Of a stretch of 64,000 nucleotides of DNA, positions 26,533 to 34,869 are shown piece by piece. Below the pieces are notes generated by a model. That model was not told where the DNA came from and ran no database searches. It saw only the letters and a program-made list of their open reading frames with translations. The translations under genes were made by a program, and so were the position numbers. Each line of letters opens with the position of its first letter. Within the stretch, counting starts at the first letter, position 1. Source of the stretch: Paenibacillus etheri (GTDB lineage: Bacteria > Bacillota > Bacilli > Paenibacillales > Paenibacillaceae); assembly GCF_001012825.1 (NCBI RefSeq), contig NZ_LCZJ02000018.1, positions 186,001-250,000 of the forward strand, in the 5' to 3' direction.

Positions 26533-28028
26533 TATCGACCTAAATACTCCTTAATCCCTAGAACTACTGCTTCGGCTATTCTATTCTGTACATCCACCGT
26601 AAAGAGTAATGCTTCGTCTTTGGTATTACTTAAGTAACCACATTCTAATAAAATGGCTGGCATTTTAGTTTCTCTTGTTACATGATAATTCGCTTGACGA
26701 ACCCCTCGATCCTGAAGACCTGTAGCAACAGTAAGATATTTATGAACGGTTTGCGCGAATAATAAACTATCTTTACGTGTGTAATAGGTCTCTGTACCAC
26801 TAGGATTGCTCTTACTGCCCACCGGGATACTATTGGCATGAACAGAGATGAACAAATCTGCGTTTACCTTATTGGCGAGGTTAGATCTGTCCTGTAGGGT
26901 CGGGTATGTATCATCACTTCGAGTGAGCACAACCTCGATATTTGGCTCTTTCTTTAGTAATTCTGCAATTTTCAGTGCTATTGGCAAGGTGAAATCCTTC
27001 TCTTTGCGGTTACTACCAGTTCCAGGATCTTTCCCACCATGCCCTGCATCAATAACGATTATCTTCTTATCTGTGTTGCCGGTAGAAGGTGGAGGAGTGG
27101 TGACCGGTACTTCCGGTACAGTGGTTGCAGGAGGCGTGGTGCTTGTCCCATTTAGATCCACTATAATAAGTCCATCGTTAGCATTCGTTACACTGTAGTT
27201 ATTCGCGCTGTTCAGATCAATAACGATCCGGATCGTAGATGGTGAACTACTGAATAATGAATAACGAATTGTGGAGACGTTAGGATATTCGGTAATCGTC
27301 AACTGTCCACTTTGGTTCTTTCCGACAGAAAGGTTCTGATGAAAGCTGTCTCCAAAGCTGGTGTTCGGTAAATCTACGACAATTCGGTCTTTATCTGTCA
27401 TGGTGAATACATTAGGTGTTACACTACCGTTCACCGCAACGATTAGTTTGTTATCAACAAAGCTAAGATTTGTAACTGCAGCCGTTGAGGAATTTCCATC
27501 GGTTGCTGTGTTACCATTAGATCCATTATCAGAGGGTGCGGTTATAGATGTGTCTGGAACTGTAATTTCTGGATCACTTCCGCCAATCTCTGGTACTGGA
27601 GAAGTTAAGTATACCGTTTTCGTCACATTATCCCAACCGACAGTAGTTCCTGTCTGTTCTCCAACGAATCTTAAAGGGACGAGGGTCGTGTTGCCACTGA
27701 GAAAAGGAGGGTTGTCCAGTTTTACCTGTTTCCCCGAAGCCTCTGCCATCGCATTATTCACGATAAGCTTTAATGTCGTTCCTTTTTGCTCAATGGTTGC
27801 AGTCTTAGTCACATTATCCCATTTCACAGTGTAACCAAGCTGTTCCGTAATGAGGCGAAGTGGAACCATCACGCTTCCATTTACAATTTGAACCTGTGCT
27901 TCTTTTGAAATCTTAAGATCATTGCCGTCTAGATTGATGTGTGTCTCTGCAGAGCCGGCATAACCAGTTCCTGGATGAACTAGCACCAACAAAAGCAGCA
28001 GTAACGCCAAAAAACCAAACTTCTTCAT
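26532..28028 (-). CDS. N-acetylmuramoyl-L-alanine amidase with stalk-like N-terminal domain
   Basis: A 498-residue secreted enzyme. After a signal peptide (about 1-25) come a copper-amine-oxidase-N-like domain built of two similar repeats (WDNVTKTATIEQ and WDNVTKTVYL), a Thr/Asn-rich linker, an AMIN domain (about 185-295) and a C-terminal Amidase_3 domain. The zinc and catalytic residues are visible: His in DAGHGG, Glu in RKEKDFTLP, His in ISVHANS and Glu in LLECGYLSN. It cleaves the bond between muramic acid and the stem peptide; the AMIN and repeat domains would target the wall. The ATG at 28028 follows a GGTAGGG site. Confidence 0.92.
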   Translation of the reverse strand: MKKFGFLALLLLLLVLVHPGTGYAGSAETHINLDGNDLKISKEAQVQIVNGSVMVPLRLITEQLGYTVKWDNVTKTATIEQKGTTLKLIVNNAMAEASGKQVKLDNPPFLSGNTTLVPLRFVGEQTGTTVGWDNVTKTVYLTSPVPEIGGSDPEITVPDTSITAPSDNGSNGNTATDGNSSTAAVTNLSFVDNKLIVAVNGSVTPNVFTMTDKDRIVVDLPNTSFGDSFHQNLSVGKNQSGQLTITEYPNVSTIRYSLFSSSPSTIRIVIDLNSANNYSVTNANDGLIIVDLNGTSTTPPATTVPEVPVTTPPPSTGNTDKKIIVIDAGHGGKDPGTGSNRKEKDFTLPIALKIAELLKKEPNIEVVLTRSDDTYPTLQDRSNLANKVNADLFISVHANSIPVGSKSNPSGTETYYTRKDSLLFAQTVHKYLTVATGLQDRGVRQANYHVTRETKMPAILLECGYLSNTKDEALLFTVDVQNRIAEAVVLGIKEYLGR

Positions 28029-28180
28029 CTGCAATCCCTACCATCCCCGTTTCTTGGTTTCTAGCAATTCTTACTTTTTCTTCCTTTAATGCAGATTCAG
28101 CGTATATAAATCTTAAACGACAATAGTTTCCAAAAGTTGCGCTCCTTTAGAATGAAAAAGGAAAAAATTCGGTAGAAAAA

Positions 28181-28217
28181 GCGAAAAAGAGCTTTCCCAA
28201 ACATTTGGGTTAGCTCT
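28181..28217 (-). terminator. Terminator of the PstS-like gene
   Basis: On the minus strand AGAGCTAACCCAAA pairs with TTTGGGAAAGCTCT and is followed by TTTTTCGC. Confidence 0.8.
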
Positions 28218-28234
28218 CTTTCCCTAGGATTATT

Positions 28235-29424
28235 TTATTTCAAAGAAGTATAACCCGTTTTTTCTACCAATTCCTGACCCTGAGCAGATTGCATCCAATC
28301 TAGAAAGGGCTGAATATTGGGGTTGTTACTTCCAGCAGTCACAGCATAAAATTCTGTAGCCAAAGGGTACTGTCCACTGCGAATACTCTCCTTGTCCGGT
28401 TTTACACCATCGATGGCCAGCAAGGCAATTTCCCCACTTTGATTCATTTCTGAGGCGTAAAATAAGAAGCTGTAACCGAGTGCATTTTTATAATTGCGAT
28501 AGCTGGAGGTTTGTTTAATGATTCCGCTCATAATATCCGCCACGTCTTCCTTAGGTGGGGTCATGAGTCTAGTGTCTCCCATAAACTTTTGCAGCATCGT
28601 CTGGCTCCCACTATCCTCTGGCCGTTGAAAAGCGCGAATACGGTTATTAGCTCCGCCTACATCTTTCCAATTGGTGATCTTGCCTGCGTAGATCTCTTTA
28701 AGCTGGGGGTGGATAGTCCAGTTACTTCGTTTCGTTTATTCACAAAAAATACGAAAGCCTCGCGGCCGATGGGGGTGAGCTTCAGATCCACACCTTTTCG
28801 CTTCGCATGTTTCTGTTGGGCAAGAGAAGGAGCAGCGACAAAAATAATATCCGTCTCGCCTTCAATTAGTCTTTTGTAAGCTTCCGGTGTGCTACTGCAA
28901 ATTACTTGACTTGTTTGAAAATCATATGGATTATAACTGCCCGCAGGATAAGCAGATTGCACGAAAGCTGAATACAGTGGGTAAAGTGCAGTTGCGCCAT
29001 CCAATTTTGGTAAGTCGTTATCGATACGATATGTAGAAGGTTTATCCAAATTCACCGCTTTGGTATTCTCAGCAAAAGGTTCGTATTGTACCAGATTAAC
29101 TTCTCGATCATCGACTATGGCAATGCTGTTGATATATGCTTGCTTGATCTCATATCCTGCGGTTACGAACACACTAAGTCCGAGGATGGATAACAATACA
29201 ATATTGCTTGTTCTTCGGGACAACAGATTAAATATAAGGAGTACAACATAAATGGCTATCACAACAGATAAAATCGCCAGAAGTGGAGTATAAAACATTA
29301 GGCCTCCGTAAAGCGCAGTAATTATCGAACCTATGAATCCTAAAAAAGCTATTACTCCGACAGCAAAAAAGGAGAACAATAACTTCGTCCAGAATGACTC
29401 CTTCATCCAAAATGATTCTTTCAT
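28235..29424 (-). pseudogene. Frameshifted membrane-anchored PstS-like phosphate-binding protein
   Basis: The intact protein would be about 396 residues: three to four N-terminal membrane helices, then a PstS-family domain (DLPKLDGATALYPLYSAFV, and later GYSFLFYASEM and a C-terminal PFLDWMQSAQGQELV). The reading frame breaks at the G-run 28705-28709 (five C on the coding strand); adding one base restores the next frame (QLKEIYAGKITNWKDVGGAN), giving an uninterrupted match. The upstream part ends at a stop near 28657 and the downstream frame has no proper start until 28597. The start at 29424 has AGGAGG upstream. Either a true disruption, a sequencing error in a homopolymer, or a phase-variable tract. 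Confidence 0.78.
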
Positions 29425-29637
29425 AACAACCTCCTCAGAAAAATTCCTAAACTATGGAAAAATGAACATAATTTCATTATACAGATTTTTTTGGATGAGA
29501 CAGTAGAACAATAACGAAAAAAATATGTAATAAAAAGCTGTAATACATGAAAAATTTATGTATATTTTCATAAAGTACTGGACGAATGGCAAGAAGAGGT
29601 TTATTCTGAGATTGTGAAAAAAACAACGGAATACAAG

Positions 29638-29776
29638 ATTCTCGGGGTAGGGTGAAATTCCCAACCGGCGGTAATGTTCAAAGCGAACTGAGCCCGCGAC
29701 TCACTTGTTCTGCTTGCAGAGAAGTGACTGATCTGGTGTGAATCCAGAGCCGACGGTAAAGTCCGGATGGGAGAGG
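29638..29776 (+). promoter_or_regulatory. FMN riboswitch (RFN element) upstream of the EamA gene
   Basis: Conserved RFN blocks appear in order: GGGGTAGGGTGAAATTCCC, AACCGGCGGTA, AGCCCGCGA, a variable hairpin, GATCTGGTGTGAATCCAGA, GCCGACGGT and GTCCGGATGGGAGAGGAT. A hairpin (AAAGACG/CGTCTTT) and then a terminator follow before the gene, so FMN probably controls transcription termination. Confidence 0.93.
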
Positions 29777-29828
29777 ATCATAAGATAAAGACGCTAGGAG
29801 TCTATCCTGTACGTCTTTATTGATAATG

Positions 29829-29866
29829 CCCCCGAGTCGACCTTTTATGGTGATTCGGGGGTTTTT
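29829..29866 (+). terminator. FMN riboswitch expression-platform terminator
   Basis: CCCCCGAGTC pairs with GATTCGGGGG and is followed by TTTTTGG, between the RFN aptamer and the start codon. It is placed to be controlled by the aptamer. Confidence 0.82.
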
Positions 29867-29908
29867 GGTCTCTTATCGAGGGTTTGTATCGACAAGGAGA
29901 ATGGAATT

Positions 29909-30868
29909 ATGAGTAATGTAACAGCTTCATCATCAGCAAATAAGGTAAGCAGCACGTCGCCGTTACGAAGTGGGTTTTGGCTCGTTGTGTTCGGTGCAGC
30001 ACTATGGGGCGTTGATCCGCTCTTTCGTATTATCCTCTTAAAATCTTTGACCTCATCGCAAATTGTTCTTTTGGAGCATGTGGTGCTTTTCTTGGCTGCT
30101 TCACCTGTTCTTTGGCGTCATCGTGCCGAGCTTAAAGGCGTTGGTCTAAGACAAATTGGTGCCCTCTTGATTGTGTCATGGGGCGGTTCTGCGGGAGCGA
30201 CCATCCTATTTACAATGGCTCTTTCCAGCGGGGATTTAAATGCTGTGCTGTTGCTGCAAAAGCTTCAGCCGATATTCGCTATCGGTCTAGCAGCCTTAAT
30301 TCTTAAAGAACGTCTGCCTAAAAATTTCGGAATCCTCATTATTGTGGCACTGGTAGGAACCTATCTGCTGACCTTTGGATGGAGTATTCCATTCGGACAT
30401 GTGAACAACTTTATCGGCGTTAGCAGTCTGATGGCTTTAGGAGCGGCCGCATTGTGGGGTGGCTCGACAGTAATGGGGCGTTATCTGCTTGGGTCTATGA
30501 AATATGAGACAGTGACTTCCCTAAGATTTATATTGGCGCTGCCGTTGCTTTTCGTTATCACCACACTAGAGGGTGCTCCTTGGCAGATTAATGGTGGATT
30601 TGGTGCATCTGCTGCCATAGCCATTAATTTGTTGTTGCAGGCTTTGCTGCCCGGACTACTCAGTATGCTAATGTATTACAAAGGACTCAGCACTACCAAA
30701 GCTTCCTTCGCTACATTGGCTGAACTAAGCTTTCCAATGACGGGAGTAATCATTAACTGGATCGTATTCCAGCAGCTCGTCACTCTACCGCAAATTATCG
30801 GGTTCGCTTTGATCTGGACCGCTCTATTCTTCATATCGAGTCAACAATCCAAAGCACAAACGCTCTGA
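29909..30868 (+). CDS. EamA/DMT-family transporter under FMN control, probable riboflavin transporter
   Basis: A 319-residue protein with ten predicted helices in two EamA repeats (about residues 18-145 and 160-305). The ATG follows AAGGAGAATGGAATT. The RFN riboswitch directly upstream ties the gene to flavin status, and EamA proteins of the RibN type, also under FMN riboswitches in some proteobacteria, import riboflavin; Firmicutes more often use the unrelated RibU. Riboflavin import is therefore the best guess, from regulation rather than from substrate-specific residues. No RibU-type gene is adjacent. Confidence 0.85.
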   Translation: MSNVTASSSANKVSSTSPLRSGFWLVVFGAALWGVDPLFRIILLKSLTSSQIVLLEHVVLFLAASPVLWRHRAELKGVGLRQIGALLIVSWGGSAGATILFTMALSSGDLNAVLLLQKLQPIFAIGLAALILKERLPKNFGILIIVALVGTYLLTFGWSIPFGHVNNFIGVSSLMALGAAALWGGSTVMGRYLLGSMKYETVTSLRFILALPLLFVITTLEGAPWQINGGFGASAAIAINLLLQALLPGLLSMLMYYKGLSTTKASFATLAELSFPMTGVIINWIVFQQLVTLPQIIGFALIWTALFFISSQQSKAQTL

Positions 30869-30922
30869 ACAGACTTTGATTGTATAGATTGAACTAAATA
30901 AAGTATAAAGGGATGACTGGAA

Positions 30923-31046
30923 TGAACTGCACCCCGTCAAGTAGACAATACAATAAATAAAAGTAGTTTAAGCGGCCTTAGTCCTAAATTCAATGGGGCT
31001 GAGGCCATTTAGTTTTGCCTGTAACCGTTCGTTATTGTAAAAGTGA
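30923..31046 (-). mobile_element. IS3-family insertion sequence, right-end remnant
   Basis: On the minus strand the last codons of an IS3 OrfB transposase are readable (FYNNERLQAKLNGLSPIEF then RTKAA and a stop at 30968). Beyond the stop lies about 45 bases ending in TGAACTGCACCCCGTCAAG, as expected of an IS3 inverted repeat terminus. Everything inward of the C-terminal ~26 codons is missing; the junction abuts a GH53 galactanase fragment at about 31047. Confidence 0.72.
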
Positions 31047-31284
31047 ATGGGAAACCCAGCTCCATGAAGGTTATCCAGCCACAATAGAGGGTCAGACTAA
31101 GTATATGAAGGATTTCATAAACGTAATTGAGAATACACCTAATGGAAAAGGAATCGGCTTCTATTACTGGCAACCTGCCTGGATTCCTTCACAAAAGGAA
31201 TGGTCTGTTGGTCATGAAAATGGATGGCCCAATTTAACTCTGTTTGATTTTGAAGGTAAGAAACTGGATTCGCTCCATTTTTAA
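31047..31284 (+). pseudogene. GH53 arabinogalactan endo-galactanase, C-terminal fragment
   Basis: The fragment encodes the last ~79 residues of a family-53 glycoside hydrolase: GYPATIEGQTKYMKDFINVI, GKGIGFYYWQPAWIP (the WEPAWIP region of GanB/YvfO), then ENGWPNLTLFDFEGKKLDSL and the normal stop. The signal peptide, the catalytic Glu of strand 4 and most of the barrel are absent, replaced by the IS3 remnant on the left. The gene was probably cut by IS insertion followed by deletion. Confidence 0.72.
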
Positions 31285-31302
31285 GAATCTCTGGGATAGA
31301 AC

Positions 31303-31347
31303 AAGAAGACAGCCTATGGTTTAGCCATGGCCGTCTTCTTTTTTTTA
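31303..31347 (+). terminator. Rho-independent terminator after the GH53 fragment
   Basis: AAGAAGACAGCC region pairs with GGCCGTCTTCTT and is followed by a long T-run. It was probably the galactanase gene terminator. Confidence 0.82.
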
Positions 31348-31444
31348 TGTTTTTTATAACTTAATTGTAAGGTGAGGTAAGCGCTCTTGATCCCAATAAA
31401 CAATCAACATCACAGCGTCTTTGGAAATTGATTCAGAGCTTCAA

Positions 31445-31474
31445 GAGTAAAAATAAGGCTTTCCTCCCATACTA
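31445..31474 (+). promoter_or_regulatory. Sigma-G-like promoter upstream of spoVAA
   Basis: CATACTA at 31468-31474 matches the forespore sigma-G -10 consensus, with GAGTAA (31445-31450) 17 bases upstream as a weaker -35. The site is about 50 bases before the spoVAA start codon. The spoVA operon is sigma-G-controlled in B. subtilis. Confidence 0.5.
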
Positions 31475-31525
31475 CCGTTATCTTGCACCGGAGTTACTTC
31501 ACCAAAACCTTTAGGAGGACTGCGG

Positions 31526-32182
31526 ATGAAACAACATTCTGCTCCCGCCATCTATATACAGCTTAAGAACCGTGTGTCGGTGCCCAAAGGTAAAGATATC
31601 ACACTGGGTGATATTGCTTTTTTGATTGCTGAGCCTGAGCTGAAGAAGTCGTTGGAATCTATTCTGCTAAAAGAGCCGGAGCAAAGTGACGGTAACTTGA
31701 TTTTGATCGATCTGCTGATGGTTATTCCGCTCATTCATGAGCTTCTGCCGGATGCAGTGATTGAGCCGATCGGTGAAGGAAGGACGATTGTGCAGATTGA
31801 GGGTCCGATGGAGAGAAGGAAGCCTTCAGTAGCGATGTTTGTATTAGTGTGGCTGCTGTTATTCTTTGGATCCGCGCTGACAATCATGAATTTCCATGCA
31901 GATGTAAACATGCTGGAGGTACAAATCCGAATTGTGGAGATGATCACCGGACATCGTGATGAGCACCCGATTGTATTTCAGATTGCTTATTCTATTGGAA
32001 TCGGTTTTGGAATGGTCATTTTTTTCAACCATCTATTTAAAAAGAAGTGGAATGAGGAGCCTACACCGCTAGAAGTGGAAATGTACCTGTATCAGAAAAA
32101 TATCGATCATTACGTCGTCAATGAGGAGTACAGCAAAATGAGGCGCCGTGGAGAAAAACAACCGGAGAACATGGAGGACTGA
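31526..32182 (+). CDS. spoVAA: Stage V sporulation protein AA
   Basis: A 218-residue protein like SpoVAA: a cytoplasmic N-terminal domain of about 95 residues (IYIQLKNRVSVPKGKDITLGD), two membrane helices (about 101-120 and 148-170) and a basic tail. AGGAGG lies 8 bases before the start. SpoVA proteins build the channel that moves Ca-dipicolinic acid into the forespore and out at germination. It is followed two bases later by spoVAB, as in B. subtilis. Confidence 0.9.
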   Translation: MKQHSAPAIYIQLKNRVSVPKGKDITLGDIAFLIAEPELKKSLESILLKEPEQSDGNLILIDLLMVIPLIHELLPDAVIEPIGEGRTIVQIEGPMERRKPSVAMFVLVWLLLFFGSALTIMNFHADVNMLEVQIRIVEMITGHRDEHPIVFQIAYSIGIGFGMVIFFNHLFKKKWNEEPTPLEVEMYLYQKNIDHYVVNEEYSKMRRRGEKQPENMED

Positions 32183-32184
32183 AG

Positions 32185-32610
32185 ATGACAGCACCTTTAT
32201 CTCTGGGACTGAATTTACTGCTGGGTATTGCGGGAGGGATCGCAGTTGGCGGCGGTGTGATCGCTTTATTTGTGGTGCTCGACATGGTGCCCCGTCTGGC
32301 TCAATTAACCTCTTCTTACGATAAAGTACATTGGTACGAGGGTGCGATGGTAGTCGGATCATTGCTAGGAACCGTAAGTGATTTTTGGAACTGGAAAATA
32401 TCCTTAGGTCCTTTAGTTGAACTTGGTATAGGACTATTTGACGGGATTTTTGTCGGGATGCTCGCAGCAGCATTGACCGAGGTATTAAATGTGCTGCCGA
32501 TACTCGCTAAACGCTTGAATATGACGCATTATCTGTTCGGGTTGTTAATGGCGATGGTAAGCGGGAAGGTCGCGGGTTCTTTGTTCGACTGGTTTGTATA
32601 CCGACAGTAA
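32185..32610 (+). CDS. spoVAB: Stage V sporulation protein AB
   Basis: A 141-residue membrane protein with about five helices, matching SpoVAB in size and sequence character (LLLGIAGGIAVGGGVIALF, PLVELGIGLFDGIFVGMLAAAL). It begins two bases after spoVAA and is part of the same operon; it belongs to the Ca-DPA transport complex. In B. subtilis spoVAC, AD, AEb and AEa follow here; in this window the next gene is the spoVAF-like gene, so those cores must lie elsewhere. Confidence 0.88.
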   Translation: MTAPLSLGLNLLLGIAGGIAVGGGVIALFVVLDMVPRLAQLTSSYDKVHWYEGAMVVGSLLGTVSDFWNWKISLGPLVELGIGLFDGIFVGMLAAALTEVLNVLPILAKRLNMTHYLFGLLMAMVSGKVAGSLFDWFVYRQ

Positions 32611-32625
32611 ATAGGAGGTCATGGT

Positions 32626-34743
32626 ATGAGCAAATTTATTCACAGCGGTGATTCTGTGCCAGAAGAGGATCATCAGGAAGAAAATGCTGCTGCTGCCGCA
32701 GCAATGAAAAATACTGCAACAGATCTAGTTGCTGATCACACTGAGGCTAACGGAGCTTCTGTGACCAGTGAAGACGCAGATTCAGCGGAAAATACTACTG
32801 CAGCTGACCCGAGTCAAGGACAGCAGGATGCCGAAGCGTCAGATGAGCTCGGGACAGAAGAGCAAAGTGCCGAAGCGTCAGATGAGCTCGGGACAGAAGA
32901 GCAAAGCGCCGAAGCGTCTGCTCAGCCGGACTCCGGGCAGCAGGATGCCGAAGCGTCAGATGAGCTCGGTAATCAGGGGCAGAATGAGCCTAGCAAAGGA
33001 TTTTTTGCCAGGTTATTCGGCTTAGATTCAGACTCGGAATCCGAAGATGAGGCGCAAGATCAGAATGCCCAACAAACAGGCGGATCTGGGGCGGCAACAG
33101 AGTCCGGGGAAGAATCTCAAGCCCTAGTGACGCCAAAGTCCAAACCATCTGAGAAGCAAGCCCAGCAAGAGTCACAAGACATCAGTAATCAAAAGGGAAG
33201 CAGTAAGCTACAGAAGAAACGGGATAGAGAGCACTCCAACTCGTTAAAAGAATCCGTCATTTACTGGCAAGGCAATGATGAAATCTCTACTTCCCTGCAA
33301 GTTACGAAACAAACACTTACTGAGGTAATGGGGCTAGGAACAAGCTTTGATGTAACATTTAGACAGATGTCCTTTGGCGGACATAAGACAGCTCTACTCT
33401 GTTTAAGTGGATTTACTAATACAGATGTAACTGATGATATTCTAAAACGTCTGACCTATCTCACATCTGAGAATCTGTCTACGGGTGTGCTGTCTAGCTT
33501 TATGAATGAATATGTCCCTCACATCCAAGTGGAAGAGGGTAATTCATTAAGTGAAAGTATCAAGAAGGTACTTGAAGGTCTGAGCGTTCTGTTCATTGAA
33601 GGTGAGAATAAAGTTATCATCATGGATACCCGTTCTTATCCTAGTCGCAGTCCTGCCGAGCCCTCGATTGATCGGGTGGTGCGCGGTGCACGCGACGGTT
33701 TTACAGAGACTCTGCTGAGTAATATCTCGCTTGTCAGAAGACGGGTTCGTGATCCCGGGCTGAAATATGAGCTATTTCAGGTTGGACGACGGACACAGAC
33801 GGATGTCTGCGTGGCTTACATTGATGATATCGTTGATAAAACACAGGTTAAGTCTGTTATCGATAAAATCAATAGCATTGATATTGATGGTATTCCTTTG
33901 GCAGATAAACAGTTGGAGGAGGCGATTGTTGGCGGTGGGTGGAATCCATATCCAATGGTGCGTTATTCTGAACGCCCTGACGTTGTTGCTTCCAATTTAT
34001 TAGAAGGACGGGTAATAGTATTTGTAGATACCTCGCCTATTGTTATAGTTCTTCCGACTACATTTTTTGATCTATGTCAGCATGCAGAGGAGAATCGCCA
34101 GACTCCTTTTATGGGTACGTATTTGCGGTGGGTCCGTTTCATCGGTATATTTGCGTCTTTGTTCCTCCTGCCGCTGTGGATGTTGCTTGTCATTCATCCT
34201 GAACTAAAGCCAGCTGTACTGGATTTTATTGGACCACAGAAGACTGCCAGAATTCCAATACTCGCCCAATTTCTTATTGTGGAACTTGGGGTTGATCTGC
34301 TGCGAATGGCCGCAGTGCACACACCTACCCCCTTAGGCTCAGCGATGGGTCTGATTGCAGCCATATTGATTGGTGATATAGCGGTAAAGAGCGGTTTGTT
34401 TGTAAATGAGGTTGTTCTGTATATGGCTGTAGCCGCTATCGGTATGTTTGCAACCCCAAGTTATGAGCTGGGTCTGGCGAATCGAATAGTCAGGCTTGTG
34501 TTATTAGTAGCCGTTGCGGCATTCCAAGTGCCAGGTTTCATGGTTGGCACGACGCTACTTACGATTTTCCTGACGACGCATCGCTCCTATAACTCGTCAT
34601 ATATGTGGCCGTTTATACCTTTTAATGCAAAGGCAATGAGTGAAATTCTATTGCGTAAGCCTGTTCTAAGCTCGAAGACAAGGCCGTCTTTCAACAAAAC
34701 AAGAGACAATACAAGAATGCCACCTAATCAAAAGAATGATTAA
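32626..34743 (+). CDS. spoVAF: GerA-family spore germination protein SpoVAF with long repetitive N-terminal extension
   Basis: A 705-residue protein of the GerA/SpoVAF family. The first ~195 residues are an acidic, Ala/Glu/Gln-rich low-complexity stretch including four tandem 13-residue repeats, and the standard SpoVAF homology begins near SLKESVIYWQGNDEISTSLQ, continuing through SLVRRRVRDPGLKYELFQVG to a C-terminal membrane domain (about 510-670). Typical SpoVAF is about 490 residues, so the extension is unusual. It lies 15 bases after spoVAB with TAGGAGGTC upstream. SpoVAF sits in the spore inner membrane and helps germination ion release. Confidence 0.88.
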   Translation: MSKFIHSGDSVPEEDHQEENAAAAAAMKNTATDLVADHTEANGASVTSEDADSAENTTAADPSQGQQDAEASDELGTEEQSAEASDELGTEEQSAEASAQPDSGQQDAEASDELGNQGQNEPSKGFFARLFGLDSDSESEDEAQDQNAQQTGGSGAATESGEESQALVTPKSKPSEKQAQQESQDISNQKGSSKLQKKRDREHSNSLKESVIYWQGNDEISTSLQVTKQTLTEVMGLGTSFDVTFRQMSFGGHKTALLCLSGFTNTDVTDDILKRLTYLTSENLSTGVLSSFMNEYVPHIQVEEGNSLSESIKKVLEGLSVLFIEGENKVIIMDTRSYPSRSPAEPSIDRVVRGARDGFTETLLSNISLVRRRVRDPGLKYELFQVGRRTQTDVCVAYIDDIVDKTQVKSVIDKINSIDIDGIPLADKQLEEAIVGGGWNPYPMVRYSERPDVVASNLLEGRVIVFVDTSPIVIVLPTTFFDLCQHAEENRQTPFMGTYLRWVRFIGIFASLFLLPLWMLLVIHPELKPAVLDFIGPQKTARIPILAQFLIVELGVDLLRMAAVHTPTPLGSAMGLIAAILIGDIAVKSGLFVNEVVLYMAVAAIGMFATPSYELGLANRIVRLVLLVAVAAFQVPGFMVGTTLLTIFLTTHRSYNSSYMWPFIPFNAKAMSEILLRKPVLSSKTRPSFNKTRDNTRMPPNQKND
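32830..32985 (+). repeat. Four tandem 39-bp repeats within spoVAF
   Basis: Units begin at 32830, 32869, 32908 and 32947, each encoding 13 residues starting AEAS; units 1 and 2 are almost identical, unit 3 is diverged, unit 4 partly so. The array is in frame, so unit number could vary without loss of the gene. Confidence 0.9.
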
Positions 34744-34869
34744 CAATCGTAGGAAAATACAAAACTACTGCAAATTAGTCCATTCAATGGAGTTCCCACT
34801 GTCTGTTATACTGAATACACTAAGACAGGGTGGAACCTTGATATTCCACAGAAATTGGAGGACTAAAGA

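Noticed and set aside
26848-27834. Plus-strand frames opposite the amidase gene
   Set aside because: They read Ser/Thr/Val-rich sequence with no ribosome site and arise from the low-complexity linker of the amidase gene.
34815-34869. Possible T-box leader before lysA
   Set aside because: GGGTGGAACC resembles the T-box core, but only about 75 bases separate it from spoVAF and no stem-I or specifier loop can be drawn.
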